From Bufo bufo (Eukaryota > Chordata > Amphibia > Anura > Bufonidae), in assembly GCF_905171765.1 (NCBI RefSeq), contig NC_053392.1, positions 373,277,963 to 373,341,962 of the forward strand: a stretch of 64,000 nucleotides of DNA. The letters are read 5' to 3'. Of this stretch, positions 33,181 to 44,029 are shown one piece after another. The notes beneath the pieces were generated by a model. That model saw only the letters and a program-made list of their open reading frames with translations, ran no database searches and was not told the DNA's origin. The translations under genes were made by a program, and so were the position numbers. Positions within the stretch are counted from its first letter, which is position 1. Each line of letters opens with the position of its first letter.

Positions 33181-33183
<3 letters not shown>
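31582..33183. mobile_element. hAT-like MITE with CAGGGCTTTTTTTCT end, inserted in TA microsatellite
   Basis: The right end, inverted, reads CAGGGCTTTTTTTCTCACAG and the left reads TATGGCTTTTTTTCTGGCGG; both are followed inward by a GTTCCACCACC-type motif. It sits between TA tracts, so the TSD (TATATATA/TGTATATA) is uninformative. A second TIR-like pair, TAGTGGCGTCGCTAGG near 31684 and CCTAGAGTCGCCACTG near 33017, suggests another hAT MITE nested inside, carrying the minisatellite. Confidence 0.6.
32015..32720. repeat. Minisatellite GGCATATGGGGGCTAATTGGA
   Basis: About 30 units of roughly 15-21 bp with variants (GAGGCATAATGGGGGCTAAT). The array becomes more degenerate to the right. It yields long periodic open frames (PPISPHM on one strand, NWRHMGA on the other) that I reject as proteins. 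Confidence 0.92.

Positions 33184-33220
<37 letters not shown>
33184..33220. repeat. (TA)n microsatellite
   Basis: About 17 TA dinucleotides, probably the right half of the tract into which the preceding MITE inserted. Confidence 0.9.
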
Positions 33221-33222
<2 letters not shown>

Positions 33223-33683
33223 CTTCAGAGTAATGCTTATAAAAGTGTTAGCATTTTTTAATCAAGAAAAATAAACTATTAAGTGTATGATCAATAGTGA
33301 TGGACGAACATCTGCCGGGACGGTTCGTGAACGTGATCAAATGTTCGCGAACCGCAAGTTCGCGGCGGGTCCCATTCATTTTAATAGCAGGCGAACCTTA
33401 AAAAACTTCAGCTCATATTTGCAGCCAAGAAATAATTACTAGAAGTGCACAAATAGTCCCACGACATGGACAGTCATATACCAGATGAATTATTCGAATT
33501 TGGGTTCTCCATTCATTATTTTTTACCTGCAGTATCGCAGCAGAACCGCGCACAACTGCCGCACAATACAAATGCACTATAATATACTTTCTAACATAGA
33601 AAGTATATTATAACATTGTACAAGGAAGGCAATCCATTAGAATATACATAAAGATAAAATTTAACCTTTAATAATGTTACTGT

Positions 33684-33871
33684 GAGGGTCCATTCACACG
33701 TCCGTAAGTGTTTTGCGGATCCGCAAAACACAGACACCGGCAATGTGCATTCCGCAAATTGCGGACCGCACATCGCGAGCACTATAATAGAAAATGCCTA
33801 ATCTTGTCTGCAAATGCGGAACGGATGCGGACCCATTTTGCGGACATGTGAATGGAAAAGATATCCCTCAA
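33684..33871. mobile_element. Small Harbinger-like MITE nested in hAT-G
   Basis: GAGGGTCCATTCACACGTCC on the left is mirrored by GGACATGTGAATGG and TCCCTC on the right. The interior has TTGCGGATCCGCAAAA dyads like those of the MITEs at 45121 and 60496. Exact ends uncertain. Confidence 0.55.
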
Positions 33872-33984
33872 AATGAAAATAAATTAAATTATTAAAGTTA
33901 AGCAAAAAGCATAGATGTGGTAGGCAATAACAAGTGTTCGGCAGCACTAAATCAGGTGCTCGGCGGCACCAAATCAGAAACCAT

Positions 33985-34423
33985 TGTGACAGAGTGTCAC
34001 AATGTTTGGCAGAGAAAGTGCTGGATGGTGTGTACATTGCACCAAGTTTCCGGCACTTCATGTGTTAAAAGGCTCCAGGAAGGTTTGGTTTTCTTTGTTT
34101 CTAGAAGCTTCCTGGGAAAAAGAAAGCCAGTTTAGGGTCCTGGAGCCGGTCAGGGAAGAGTCGCTTTTTTGTCTAACTACTGAACTGTAAGTTGCTCTGT
34201 TTTCCCCTTGAAAATGCTCTTTGTGTTTTGTGTTATGAGTTTAGCTAGGGCTGCCGAGTGAGATAGGCAGGAGCCAGATGGCTATTGTTTGTTTTTGGTT
34301 TTGTTTGCTATTTTGAGCAACTTGCAAAATAAACTAGCAACAGTCGGACGCACAAGCTACAAAGGTGTCGGTGTTCCTGTTTTCTGCCAAAAACAACCCC
34401 GCAGGAGGGCGTAACAGTTCACA
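33985..34423. mobile_element. Solo LTR, 439 bp, 4-bp TSD
   Basis: Begins TGTGAC and ends GTTCACA, short inverted termini of TG...CA type. It is flanked by CCAT at 33981-33984 and 34424-34427. AATAAA occurs about 95 bp from the right end on the plus strand, suggesting plus orientation. No internal retroelement genes, so this is a solo LTR. Superfamily not certain (Ty3/Gypsy or ERV-like). Confidence 0.75.
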
Positions 34424-35155
34424 CCATATGTCCTACCACAATCCGGGGGGTTCCAGTGCACATCTATGAATCCCGGAGGGAAAGCAAAAAACATCTATCC
34501 CTGGGCTAGATGATGATGTGGTATTGAAGGACAGGGTGGGCAAAGAACTGTCCCTGATATTGCCCTACAGGGGGGTGCTATTATGGCCCTGATAGCCTAA
34601 CCACAGACCACCCGCCCTGATAAGAGCAACCCTGTCCGGAACCATACCCTATATAAAAATGGCCCTAGTAAGCCCCTAGCCCCTATGCCCCTCACTTCCA
34701 GATGATCACTATATAGATCTATGTGTTTTTGACTCATTATAAAAGTATATTATAAGTATATCGCACCCCTTTGTGTATCACACATATCGATAGCACACCT
34801 ATACCAGACCTTAAAAATACTTTTTTGGCTCTATTAGCTAGCGTTTGGTGTCCCTAACAGCCTGTCCCTGTTTCACACAGCAACCTCTCCCTACACTGGC
34901 AAAACACTGAATGTAAAATGGTGGCCAGATCAGGTTTATTTATAAGGTAGGGGGTATGTCCATTTGTTAAAACGTCTCAATTGGCTGTCCTGTACCACCT
35001 GATGGATGTGTCATGGGTCAAAGTTCTTCACAATGTAAAAGAATATGGCGGGCGTGAATATCTCCATATGCTCGCATGTTAGGCAAATCGCGAACACACA
35101 AAGTTCGCCGTGAAACGACCGCCGGGCGAACTGCAAGGCCATCTCTAATGATCAA

Positions 35156-35440
35156 CAGAGAAATCAAAATCAAATCAATATTTGGTCTGACCAACCTTTG
35201 TCAGCATTAATTCATATAGGTACATTTGCACACAGTTTTTTAAGGAATTCTGCAAGGAGGTTGTTCCAAATATCTTGGAGAACTAATTACAGACCCATTG
35301 TGGATGTAGGAGTGCTCAAATCCTTAAATCTCTTCATGTAATCCCGGACAGACTCAATGCTGTTGAGACCAGGGCTCTGTGAGGGCCATATCATCACTTA
35401 CAGGTCTCCTTGTTCTTCTTTCTATCTTTACAAGGAAGAT
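35156..35440 (-). pseudogene. Tc1-like transposase C-terminal remnant
   Basis: Minus-strand translation of this stretch gives, with stops, MIWPSQSPGLNSIESV, then KRFKDLSTPTSTMGL, WNNLLAEFLKKLCANVP and DQILIFDF-like sequence. This is the C-terminal part of a Tc1-type transposase around the PDLNPIE motif. The Asp of PDLN is Gly and the following Pro is Ser. The 5' part and TIRs are missing. The hAT-G element is inserted at its left edge. Confidence 0.8.
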
Positions 35441-35554
35441 GGCTCTTAAAATGTAACTGATATCATTTTTTTTTGCTTATTTGTAGGGACAGGGATAGGG
35501 AACATTTTTCTATTATACTTTATTTAGGGAAAATGTTTATTTATAGCAGAAAAC

Positions 35555-36084
35555 TGTCACGAATGGTGCTGCAGAAAACAATAAGTAACAAATAAAGATC
35601 CGACTGACTTGATCCCAAACTAAGGAACAAAAGGGTGAGCCCTATTAAATCCCTAGAGCTCTCCCTCACTGCTCAGCCCATGCAAAGATCTCAATGATAG
35701 AAAGTTGCATGTCCACGTACCTTAGACTGAATGACACCAGCAAACCCTATAATAGTGAGAAGACACAACCACCGGCTCCCTGCACTTAATACGGAGGGAG
35801 TCAGGGTCACCTAGAATCAAGCCAACAGGAAAACACCAATACAGAAATAGACTTATCTTGAGGAACCATCAGTAGCAACTTCAAGCAGTGAGCCCAATCC
35901 AGGAAGTAGTATAAACCGCAAAGTGAAGCAGTATGGGAGGAGATATATAGGGAGGCAATCACTGCTAATAGATGACAGCTGGGAGAGGGAGAAGAGATGT
36001 CAAAGCGAAAGCAAAACAAAAGAACATCATGCAGGAGGTACTGAAGAACGTCTTTCAGAACTTCTCAGAGATCTGGCGGTGACA
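35555..36084 (-). repeat. 3' LTR of the Gypsy element
   Basis: 530 bp, TG...CA termini, collinear with the LTR at 38403-38932 with about a dozen base differences. It contains the stop codon of the integrase/chromodomain frame at about 36027. Confidence 0.95.
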
Positions 36085-36872
36085 GTATCCCTCTCTCTAC
36101 GAGTGGACTCCGGACACTCAGAGCCTACCTTCTCAGGATGGGACCTATGGAATGCCCTGAGAAGACGAGTGGCCTTAATGTCCGCAACTGGAACCCACAT
36201 CCTCTCCTCAGGACCATAACCCTCCCAATGAACGAGGTACTGAAGAGAACCGCGGACAATGCGAGAGTCCACAATCCTAGAGACCAGAAATTCAAGATTA
36301 CCATCAACCACAATCGGAGGAGGAGGCAAAGAGGAGGGTACAGTGGGTTGCACATAAGGTTTTAATAGGGACTTGTGAAAAACATTATGGATCTTCCAAG
36401 TCTGAGGAAGATTAAGACGGTAGGCAACGGGATTGATGACGGACAAGATTTGGTAAGGCCCGATAAACTTAGGACCCAACTTCCAGGAGGGAACCTTCAA
36501 TTTGATATTCTTAGTAGACAACCACACCAGATCACCAACATTCAGGTCCGAACCAGGCACACGTCTCTTATCCGCCACACGCTTATATCTCTCACTCATT
36601 CTCTTTAGATTATCCTGAATCTTTTGCCAAATAGATGACAAAGACGAGGAGAATCTCTCCTCATCAGGTAAACCAGAAGCCCCCTCTCCAGAGAATGTCC
36701 CAAACTGCAGATGAAACCCATATGCACCAAAAAATGGTGACTTATCAGAGGACTCCTGACGACGGTTATTTAAAGCAAACTCAGCAAGGGAGAGAAAAGA
36801 ACACCAATCCTCCTGATTCTCTGCCACAAAACAGCGTAGATATGTCTCCAGATTCTGATTGACGCGCTCTTA
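36027..36872 (-). pseudogene. Integrase C-terminal half with GPY/F module and chromodomain
   Basis: Reads ERVNQNLETYLRCF into MAENQEDWCSFLSLAEFALN (end of the integrase core), then WLSTKNIKLKVPSWKLGPKF and IGPYQILSVINPVAYRLNLP (GPY/F module). LVHWEGYGPEERMWVP, a canonical chromodomain segment, follows. This identifies a chromovirus. The chromodomain is expected to steer integration to marked chromatin. The frame is open without breaks to its stop inside the LTR at 36027, but the 5' part is cut at 36872, where GACGCGCTC (sense GAGCGCGTC) meets unrelated DNA. The HHCC zinc-binding domain and DDE residues are missing, so it cannot be functional. Confidence 0.92.
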
Positions 36873-37424
36873 ACCTACAAAAAGGCAGCTCTGTCAACTT
36901 AGAGAGCTATAATGACCACTTGTACCACATCCAGAGTAAACTAAAAGCCAAACAAGTGGAATGTTTATATCAAAAGGTATCATTTATTATAAAATATAAA
37001 TAATGGAGAGCAACAGGATGTAATACAGTACACGGAGAAGCACAGGGTAAGTAGATTCAAAGGAACCACCGTAGGACTGCGCAAGATAAGGCACAGTTCT
37101 TGCGCAATGTAAAGCACAAAATAGGTACGACCAATAAAGCAAAAGCTAAGACTCTGGGAAACCAGATGAATATCACATATATGGTCTCCCCAATAAGGGT
37201 ATGGTACACAAGTACCACAGGCCAGATATAGTAACCCCAGAGTCGTAGCTAGCATACACGGTATGATTTAGATATCACAATCAGCCAAAAACAGTGATAT
37301 GATAAATACAAAATCACTAGGCTGAAATCAAACCATAACTAACCTGCGCCTAAGTACAAGGGACCCAGCGTGGATACATACAGGGGTACCCCGCACGTAG
37401 CATGGAACTGATTGTGATATCTAC
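36873..37424. other. Unrelated ~550-bp filler replacing pol
   Basis: Sequence with no match to Gypsy genes and no usable ORF. It contains a perfect 15-bp inverted repeat, AGATATCACAATCAG at 37270-37284 and CTGATTGTGATATCT at 37408-37422; the second copy lies at the junction with the gag side. This may be a small insertion or a deletion-repair filler. Confidence 0.6.
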
Positions 37425-38375
37425 ATCATACATACAAGCAAACGGAAAACCTTCAATTTCCGCTTCAACCTTGCCAATAGTAACAGATGGAACATTTTTA
37501 GAGGACTTTTTTCTTTTTGTTTTTTTATTATTCTCTAAAAACTCTCTGAATCTCCTAGAGGGACAAACATTTGCCAAATGATTTATACCTCCACAACAGA
37601 AACAAACCCTCCTCTGAGAGCTGAATCCTCTGTTGTTAGAGGCAAGCAAACCCAGCTGCATGGGCTCCTGCTCAAAGGGGATTGAGAGAGACTGAGACCC
37701 CTGCGCACTGAATGAGACCGCCCCACTGTCCTTGGACTGAGTATGTCAGAAAGGAGTGATCTCTCCTCTCTCTCTAAGACGCCTATCAATACGAACAGCC
37801 CGAGACATGGCGGACTCCAAGGAGGTAGGTCTCTCATGAAAGGCAAATGCATCCTTCAATCCCTCTGAAAGACCATGGCAAAATTGACTTCGGAGTGCAG
37901 CATCATTCCAACCAGTATTTAGCTGCCCATCTCCGAAATTCTGAACAGTATAACTCTGCGGATTGTTTACCCTGGCATAAAAGACGCAGTTTAGATTCAG
38001 CCAGAGCAACACGATCCGGATCATCATATATCTGACCCAGGGCTACAAAAATTAATCCACTGATCGGAGGGGCCACGCAAAGGCCCAAGACTGAGCGTTA
38101 TCCCTGAGCAGTGAGATGATGATCTCCACCCTCTGCTCCTCATCACCAGAAGAATGGGGAAGTAGGCGAAAATGGAGTTTGCAAGCCTCTCTAAAATGAA
38201 CAAAATTCTCACTACCCCCAGAGTTGGTATCTGGAAGCGAGATCTTAGGCTCAGAAAAAACTCCATAAACGTAAGCAGAACCGGTCACCTGAAACTGAGA
38301 TACAGTTTTACGGAGCTCTGCGACCTCCAGTGAAAGACCCCGCATGCGGTCCGTCAAGGCTAAAACCGGATCCAT
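37425..38375 (-). pseudogene. Gypsy Gag with CCHC zinc knuckle, frameshifted
   Basis: Start MDPVLALTDRMRGLSLEVAE (start codon ending at 38375), a helical N-terminus. Capsid-like sequence follows: NFVHFREACKLHFRLLP, then FVALGQIYDDPDRVALAESK, and CHGLSEGLKDAFAFHERPTS. A zinc knuckle, CFCCGGINHLANVC, with Cys/Cys/His/Cys spacing 2-4-4, lies near 37570-37610, followed by a Lys-rich tail. The frame changes at least three times between 38060 and 37650. It continues briefly past the knuckle as a protease-like lead (EAEIEGFPFACMYDVD) before the filler. Gag packages the element's RNA in cytoplasmic particles; this copy is broken. Confidence 0.88.
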
Positions 38376-38402
38376 GCTTAAGATGGTTTTGGCGGTTTAT
38401 AA

Positions 38403-38932
38403 TGTCACGGATGGTGTTGCAGGAAACAATAAGTAACAAATAAAGATCCAACTGACTTGATCCCAAACTAAGGAACAAAAGGGTGAGCCCTATTAAATCC
38501 CTAGAGGTCTCCCTCACTGCTCAGCCCATGCAAAGATCTCAATGATAGAAAGTTGCATGTCCACGTACCTTAGACTGAATGATACCTGCAAACCCTATAA
38601 TAGTGAGGGGACACGACCACCGACTCCCTGCACTTAATACGGAGGGAGTCAGGGTCACCTAGAATCAAGCCAACAGGAAAACACCAATACAGAAATAGAC
38701 TTATCTTGAGGAACCAGCAGTAGCAACTTCAAGCAGTGAGCCCAATCCAGGAAGTAGTATAAACCGCAAAGTGAAGCAGTATGGGAGGAGATATATAGGG
38801 AGGCAATCACTGCTAATAGATGACAGCTGGGAGAGGGAGAAGAGATGTCAAAGCGAAAGCAAAACAAAAGAACATTATGCAGGAGGTACTGAAGAACGTC
38901 TTTCAGAACTTCTCAGAGATCTGGCGGTGACA
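38403..38932 (-). repeat. 5' LTR of the Gypsy element
   Basis: 530 bp, TG...CA termini, partner of 35555-36084. The first bases downstream in sense (TTATAAACCGCC) should hold the primer-binding site; I could not match them to a tRNA. Confidence 0.95.
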
Positions 38933-38937
38933 AAAAC

Positions 38938-39635
38938 TTGGGCAGAAATGTTCCTTAGCAGTGATCTTTCAGTCAGTATGACATGCAGATGACAGGCATC
39001 GCTCTTAGAATCATTGCACACTTCACTTATCTGGGCACTCACGGTGCCAAAGCTGACCAAATAACTCAAGTATGAACTAAGCCTTACAGGTTGATGTTAG
39101 CGCCAAGAAGAAGCGCACTCCTTTTACACCGCGTCAGCTGATTCCACATAGATGACTACAGAATCTGTTCTATTAAACGCTTATACAAGTAGAGCGCCCC
39201 GACAGACTGGAGAAGGTGTCAGTAAGTTTGTGTTGACGTCACTGATTATTTTGCCCTTCCTCTGATCCGTCAGAATAATAACCCACAAAAAACGGATCCT
39301 GTCTGTGGAGCATCCGCCTTCACTCGGTCAGAATTTGGTCAGTAATCCATCAGTATTGCTAATGCCAAAAAAAACAAGAGTGGATCCAAAACAGAAATGA
39401 CACATGAATGGAATATTTGCATGTCTTCTGCGTTTTGTACCCACTCCTGTTTAGGCTACCAAATCCTAAGCCAATTCTGATGGGACCATACAGGCCTTAC
39501 AGATGCTACACAGACAGGATCTGTTGTGCATCTCATTTTTCCTTCCTTCTGACAGATCAGATGAAGGTATAAATAAATTATGATGTCAGCCAGGCCGAAA
39601 GGCAAAATAGTGGCCCAGTCATTAAGTGGGGAGGG
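38938..39635. other. MITE-like and unassigned sequence
   Basis: About 39105-39400 has CGGATCC-type and TGATCCGTCAGAA motifs, resembling the Harbinger-like MITE group; no paired termini identified. The rest shows no feature. Confidence 0.35.
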
Positions 39636-39639
39636 TGGG

Positions 39640-40045
39640 AACCGCATAAAAAGTCCATAGAGAGGCCCTATGACATAGTGGTGAAGTGGAAGCAGCATGA
39701 GGAGGCGACAAAGTGGCCCAATGACAGAGTCTGGAGGTGGTGGCAGCATCAGGAGAAGGCCACAGAGTGGCACAATGACATTGTGGAGGTGGCGGAGGCA
39801 TGAGGAGGCCACAAAGTGGCATGGTGACATAGTGTAGAGGTGGCAGCAGCATTAGGAGGCCACAGAGTGGCAAGGTGACATAGTGTGTAGGTGGCAGCAG
39901 GATCAGGAGGGAAAAGAGTGGCAAGGTGACATAGTATGGACTTCGAAGAAGCATCAGGAGGCCACAGAGTTGCAAGGTGACATAGTGTGGAGGTGGAGGC
40001 AGCATAAGGAGACAACAAAGTGACTCAGTGACAGAGTGGGGAGGT
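39640..40045. repeat. hAT3 tail tandem repeat, ~58-60 bp unit
   Basis: About seven units contain GCAGCATNAGGAGGCCACA, then AAGTGGC and GTGACATAGTGTGGAGGTGG. The array lies downstream of the hAT3 stop in transcription order. It opens long periodic minus-strand frames (HYVTLPLCGLLMLLPP) that I reject. Confidence 0.9.
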
Positions 40046-40208
40046 GGCTGGCAATAACAGTACCCGCTGACGATAGTGGGTGTAAGAAGGAGCACTTGGC
40101 ATCACATGTGTGCCATCAGATGGGTGGCAGCATCAGAATAGTAGCTGAGGCAGGTAGCCAGAAGAAACCAGTCTCTTGTCAAAGTATTGGTGCGGCACCA
40201 TGGATGAT

Positions 40209-42812
40209 CTAATCTGATGCATCAGGCATTGGTGGGTGGAAATCCTGGCTGATCCACTCCTGATTCATCTTGACAAAGGTCAGTCTCTCCATATTTTGGG
40301 TGGAAAGGTGAGTTGTTCTTGGGGTAACTATGGCCTCCACCACACTAAACACCCGCTCTGATGCCACACTCCTGGGCGGGCAGGACAGCTTTTCCAGGGC
40401 AAACTCGGCCAGTTGTGGCCACAAATCCAGTTTGGATGCTCAGTAGACCAGCGGATCTTCAATGACGGCTGGCAGGGTGCACTCCAATTATGCCACCAGC
40501 TGCTGGTTCAGGTTCTGCTCCAAGTCTAGATGCTGCTGCTGGTGAGTAGTTTCTGCTCATCAGCGACTGTAGACTCAGCCTTCTACTCATGGAACTGGTA
40601 CTGCTCCTGCCACCCCACCCCTCCCCAGCAGCCATGGCAGTGGAAAGTGAGCACAGAGGGCCCCCCCGGTCAGACCTGGGAGAGGATGGACGATGACGCA
40701 GATAGGCAGCGGCCCACTGACTAGAAAGTATGTCTCTATAGTAGTTCAGTTTGTCCTCCCTCTCGGCGGATGTAAAAAAAGGCCCCCATTTTGGACTGGT
40801 AGCGAGGGTCCAACAAGGTAGAGAGCCAGAAGTCATCCCTCTGCCGAATGGTGACAATTCGGCTATCACTACGCAAGCAAGTGAGCATGCATTGGGCCAT
40901 GTGTGCAAGTGACTTGGAGGGACTCCCTGCCTCCATCTCCAGTGCATACTGCCACGGTGTGTCTGGGTTCTCTGCCTCCTCTTCCTCATCGCGCCTGTAG
41001 CTCCTCTGGCTGCTCCTGCTCCTCCTCTCCTGTCACCTGTGTATAAAAACCACCCATTTCGCTACACATTGCTTGTGTTCCAATGTCCTCCTCCTCCAGT
41101 TCAGCCCCCACAAGGCTCATGTGGCCGTGATATCTAGGCACCACCTCTCTAGTCCCCTGACCAGCCAGATTTACCAGCATCTGTTCCAGGACATGAAGCA
41201 GTGGAATGACATTGTTCATCCCTTAGTCCTAGCGACTGACAAATAACGTGGCCTCCTCAAAGGGCCTGAGCAAACAGCAGGTGTCAAGCATGAACTGCCA
41301 CTGGCTGACATCGAAATTGCACAGGGGACTACTCCTGTATGCTTGGATCATCAAGAAATCGTTTATTGACTTTCTCTGTTCAAATTGTCGGTCCAACATA
41401 TGGAGGATGGAATTCCAACGGGTGGAAATGTCGCATATCAGCCTATGTTGGGGGATGCCGTTCTTCCGCTGCAGCTCAAGGAGTGTGTGCTTTGCGGTGT
41501 ATGAGTGGCTGAAGTGCATGCAAAGTTTCCTGGCCATTTTTAGGATGTCTTGCAGGTAGGTGAAAGACTTCAGGAACCGCTTGACAACCAGATTGAACAC
41601 GTGTACCATACAGGACGCATGGCTCAGCCCTTCTTGATGCAGCGCTGACACCATGTTCTTCCCGTTGTCAGTCACCAGGGTTCCGATTTTGAGTTGTTGC
41701 AGAGAAAGCCAGTATTCGATTTCTTGATGAAGGACACAGAGCAGTTCCTCCCCTGTGTGACTCCGTTCGCCCAGGCAAATGAGGTGCAGAACAGCGTGAC
41801 ACCGCCGTGCCCTGCACATGTGGTATGTTGGAATTGCACTGTGAATTATCCCTGCAGTGGAGGCTAAGCACACAAAGGAGGATGAGGAGGAAGAGGCGGA
41901 CATTGTTGCAGTACCAATGGCGTGAGAACGTTGAGGCGGAAGCGGCATCAGCTGGCCAAGTTGCTGGTGTAGCTGTGCAGAAACCACATTCACCCAGTGG
42001 GACGTAAAGGACATGTATTGTCCCTGACCGTAGTTACAGCTCCACACATCGGTGCTGACGTGCACTTTGGCAGACACCGACAGGCTCAAGACTGGCCCAC
42101 CTTCTGTTGTACATGTGTGTGCAGGGCTGGTACTGCCTTTTTGACAAAGAAATAATGGCTTGGGACTCTCCACCTTGGCTCGGCACAAGCCATCAGTTTT
42201 CTTAAAGGTGCAGAGTCCACTACTTGGAAAGGGAGGGGCTGCAGCACCAGCAACTTGGACAGGAGCACGTTCAGCTTCTGCGTCGTTGGATAAGTGCACG
42301 CATACTGTTGTCTCTTGGCAACTGCTTTGATGATCTATTGCCGAATGACTGACGAGGAGTAGGAAGGCGAGGAGCATCAGGACCAGCAGATGATGGGAAG
42401 GACAGACAGCTCCCTTCAGTTGAGGTGGTGGAGCCTTGACTGCCTGAAAGCGGGTGCATGCCACTGGGTGATGCAGCGGTTGCTGCGGCAGACTGGACCA
42501 CCACATCGGAGCCACGGTTCTCCCAGGCCACTTTATGGTGATGCTGCATATGTTGACGCAGGGCCATGGTGCCAATATTGACACCCTGGCCGCGCTTCAC
42601 CTTCTGCCCAAAGATTCTACATATGGCCATGTTGACCTCCTACGGCGGCTTAACAAAAAACTGCCACACCACGAGTAGGTGATTTCACCACCAACACTAC
42701 GCACTGGCTGACTGCTACTGTCGCTGCCTCCGTGAACCCGTGCACCGCTACTTCCCGGGCAGGTAGGCTCCTGCGAAGGGGGTGGTCTACCCCGAGCACG
42801 TTTGGCTCCCAA
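40209..42812 (-). pseudogene. hAT3 transposase (ZBED-like), broken
   Basis: Reading right to left: basic N-terminus MGAKRARGRPPPSQEP, then a BED finger near 42540-42690. There the first ligand pair reads CRIF rather than the expected CxxC, so one Zn ligand is changed; HMQHHH follows. A 451-codon open frame (41229-42584) has STDVWSCNYGQGQYMSFTSH (catalytic Asp in TDVW), VTDNGKNMVSALHQ (second Asp), CDISTRWNSILHML and LLRPFEEAT. The C-terminal dimerisation domain at 40209-40424 reads LEKLSCPPRSVASERVFSVV, with HLSTQNMERLTFVKMNQEW. Stops separate the parts near 41225, 40985 and 40430. It is a different family from hAT1 and hAT2, judged by sequence and tail repeat. Confidence 0.87.
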
Positions 42813-42839
42813 CCTCTTACTGCTGGAACAGTAAGAAGA

Positions 42840-43060
42840 TTGTAGGTGAGAGCCTTCTGGTGAGCTGACCCTCTAAAACATTACATGCAAGGGCCTACAG
42901 TTGAGCAGGCCCTCTAAAAGATTGTAGGTGAGGGCCTTCTGGTGAGCTTCCCCTCTAAAACATTACATGCGAGGGCCTGCAGGTGAGTAGGCCCTCTGAA
43001 AGATTGAAGGTGAGGGCCTGCTGGTGAGCTGACCCTCTACAACAATATGAGCATGTTGAT
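42840..43060. repeat. hAT4 minisatellite, ~42-bp units, minus orientation
   Basis: About four to five units of the hAT2/hAT5 family repeat in reverse: GGGCCTGCAGGTGAGTAGGC, then CCTCTGAAAGATTG. This places 42840-43060 in the 3' UTR of hAT4. Confidence 0.85.
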
Positions 43061-43239
43061 ATGATGGAAGAGAAGGAGGAGGAAGACGAGAAAAGGAAGA
43101 TTGAACCATATATCTTTTTTTGTGGTGGAAGGGGTGCATGGGAATACGGTGTATTTAGTACATTATAAAAAAAAACACATTTAAAGTGCCTTTATGTTCA
43201 GCCGCTTTCCTCTGGTGGAGTAGAGAAGACAGGGGCAAT

Positions 43240-43990
43240 CTAGGCCTTGTGCATTTTTATAAGAGTCAACCTGTCAGCATTTTCAGTTGACAGTCCGATG
43301 CGCTTATCAGTTATTATGCCCCCCAGCACTAACATAAAGACAGCCATGTGTGCCAGAGTCCCAACAGGCAAGACTTTGCTGTCATCATCAGGAGGATGAC
43401 TCTCAATCTCCTCATCCTCTTCCTCCTCTTCTGCCCATCCACGCTGAACAGATGGAATTAAACTTCCATGGGTACTACCCTCTGTAGCGGAGGCAACCGT
43501 CTCCTGCTCCTCCTCTTCCTCATTATCATCCAATTTGCGCTGAGAAGACGAACTGAGGGTGGTCTGGCTATCACCCTGTGTAATGTCTTCCCCCATTTCC
43601 ACCTCTTCCACATGCAAAGCATCGGCCTTAATTGTGAGTAGCGAGCATTTGAGTAGAGACAGAAGTGGGATGATGACGCTGATAATAGCGTTATAGCCGC
43701 TCACCATCTGTGTTGATTCCTTAAAATTTCTTAAAACCTCACAGAGGTCAGACATCATACCCACTCCTCGCTTGTGAGGAGCGGAAGCTGACTGGAAAGG
43801 CGACAACCATGTTGCAGCTGGTATTCCACTACTGCCCTCTGCTGCTCACAAAGCCTGGCCAACATGTGGAACGTGGAGTTCCAGTGCGTGCTTACGTCGC
43901 ACAACAGTCGGTGATCTGGCAATTGCAAGCGCTGCTGCAGCGTTGCCAGACCGGTGGAAGCTATCGATGACTTGCGGAAAAGCGCAGATA
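43240..43990 (-). pseudogene. hAT4 transposase remnant
   Basis: Leftward: a piece near 43815-43990 with stops matching the hAT RWN region, then a 188-codon frame (43240-43806). This reads MMSDLCEVLRNFKESTQMVS, an acidic Glu-rich run, SKVLPVGTLAHMAVFMLVLG, then directly IITDKRIGLSTENADRLTLI. The segment between ADFM and GGIIT seen in hAT5 is deleted in frame, fusing the acidic region to the end of the dimerisation domain. Confidence 0.85.
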
Positions 43991-44029
43991 ATGTCGCTGT
44001 CTGCAGCAGCCTAACTATTGCACGCTATC

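Larger units (their letters stand above)
33295..35147. mobile_element. hAT-G family non-autonomous element with 8-bp TSD
   Basis: An exact 8-bp TSD, ATGATCAA, lies at 33287-33294 and 35148-35155. Termini are TAGTGATGGACGAAC on the left and TAGAGATGGCC (inverted) on the right, with GTTCGCGAAC motifs just inside. The left 340 bp match, in opposite orientation, the tails at 20944-21703 and 62280-63331; the right end matches 61993-62150. No transposase. Nested inside are a Harbinger-like MITE and a solo LTR. Confidence 0.92.
35555..38932 (-). mobile_element. Ty3/Gypsy chromovirus, LTR-flanked, most of pol replaced
   Basis: Two 530-bp LTRs (35555-36084 and 38403-38932) begin TGTCACG and end GGTGACA. 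The TSD AAAAC lies at 35550-35554 and 38933-38937. Gag starts near 38375 and reads leftward. The integrase C-terminus with chromodomain adjoins the left (3') LTR, next to a purine tract AGAGAGAGGG that fits a polypurine tract. About a dozen substitutions separate the LTRs on visual comparison. Protease, RT, RNase H and the integrase N-terminus are absent and replaced by 36873-37424. Confidence 0.93.

Noticed and set aside
33985..34423. Host promoter or CpG region around the AATAAA-containing 439-bp block
   Set aside because: The CCAT duplication and inverted TGTGAC/GTTCACA ends explain it better as a solo LTR.
36125..36365. ORFs opposite the integrase/chromodomain frame
   Set aside because: Shadow frames; the opposite strand carries continuous GPY/F and chromodomain motifs.
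39456..40095. Long Leu/Pro-rich ORF (HYVTLPLCGLLMLLPP repeats) resembling a membrane protein
   Set aside because: Produced by the ~60-bp tandem repeat in the hAT3 tail; hydrophobicity is a by-product of repeat composition.
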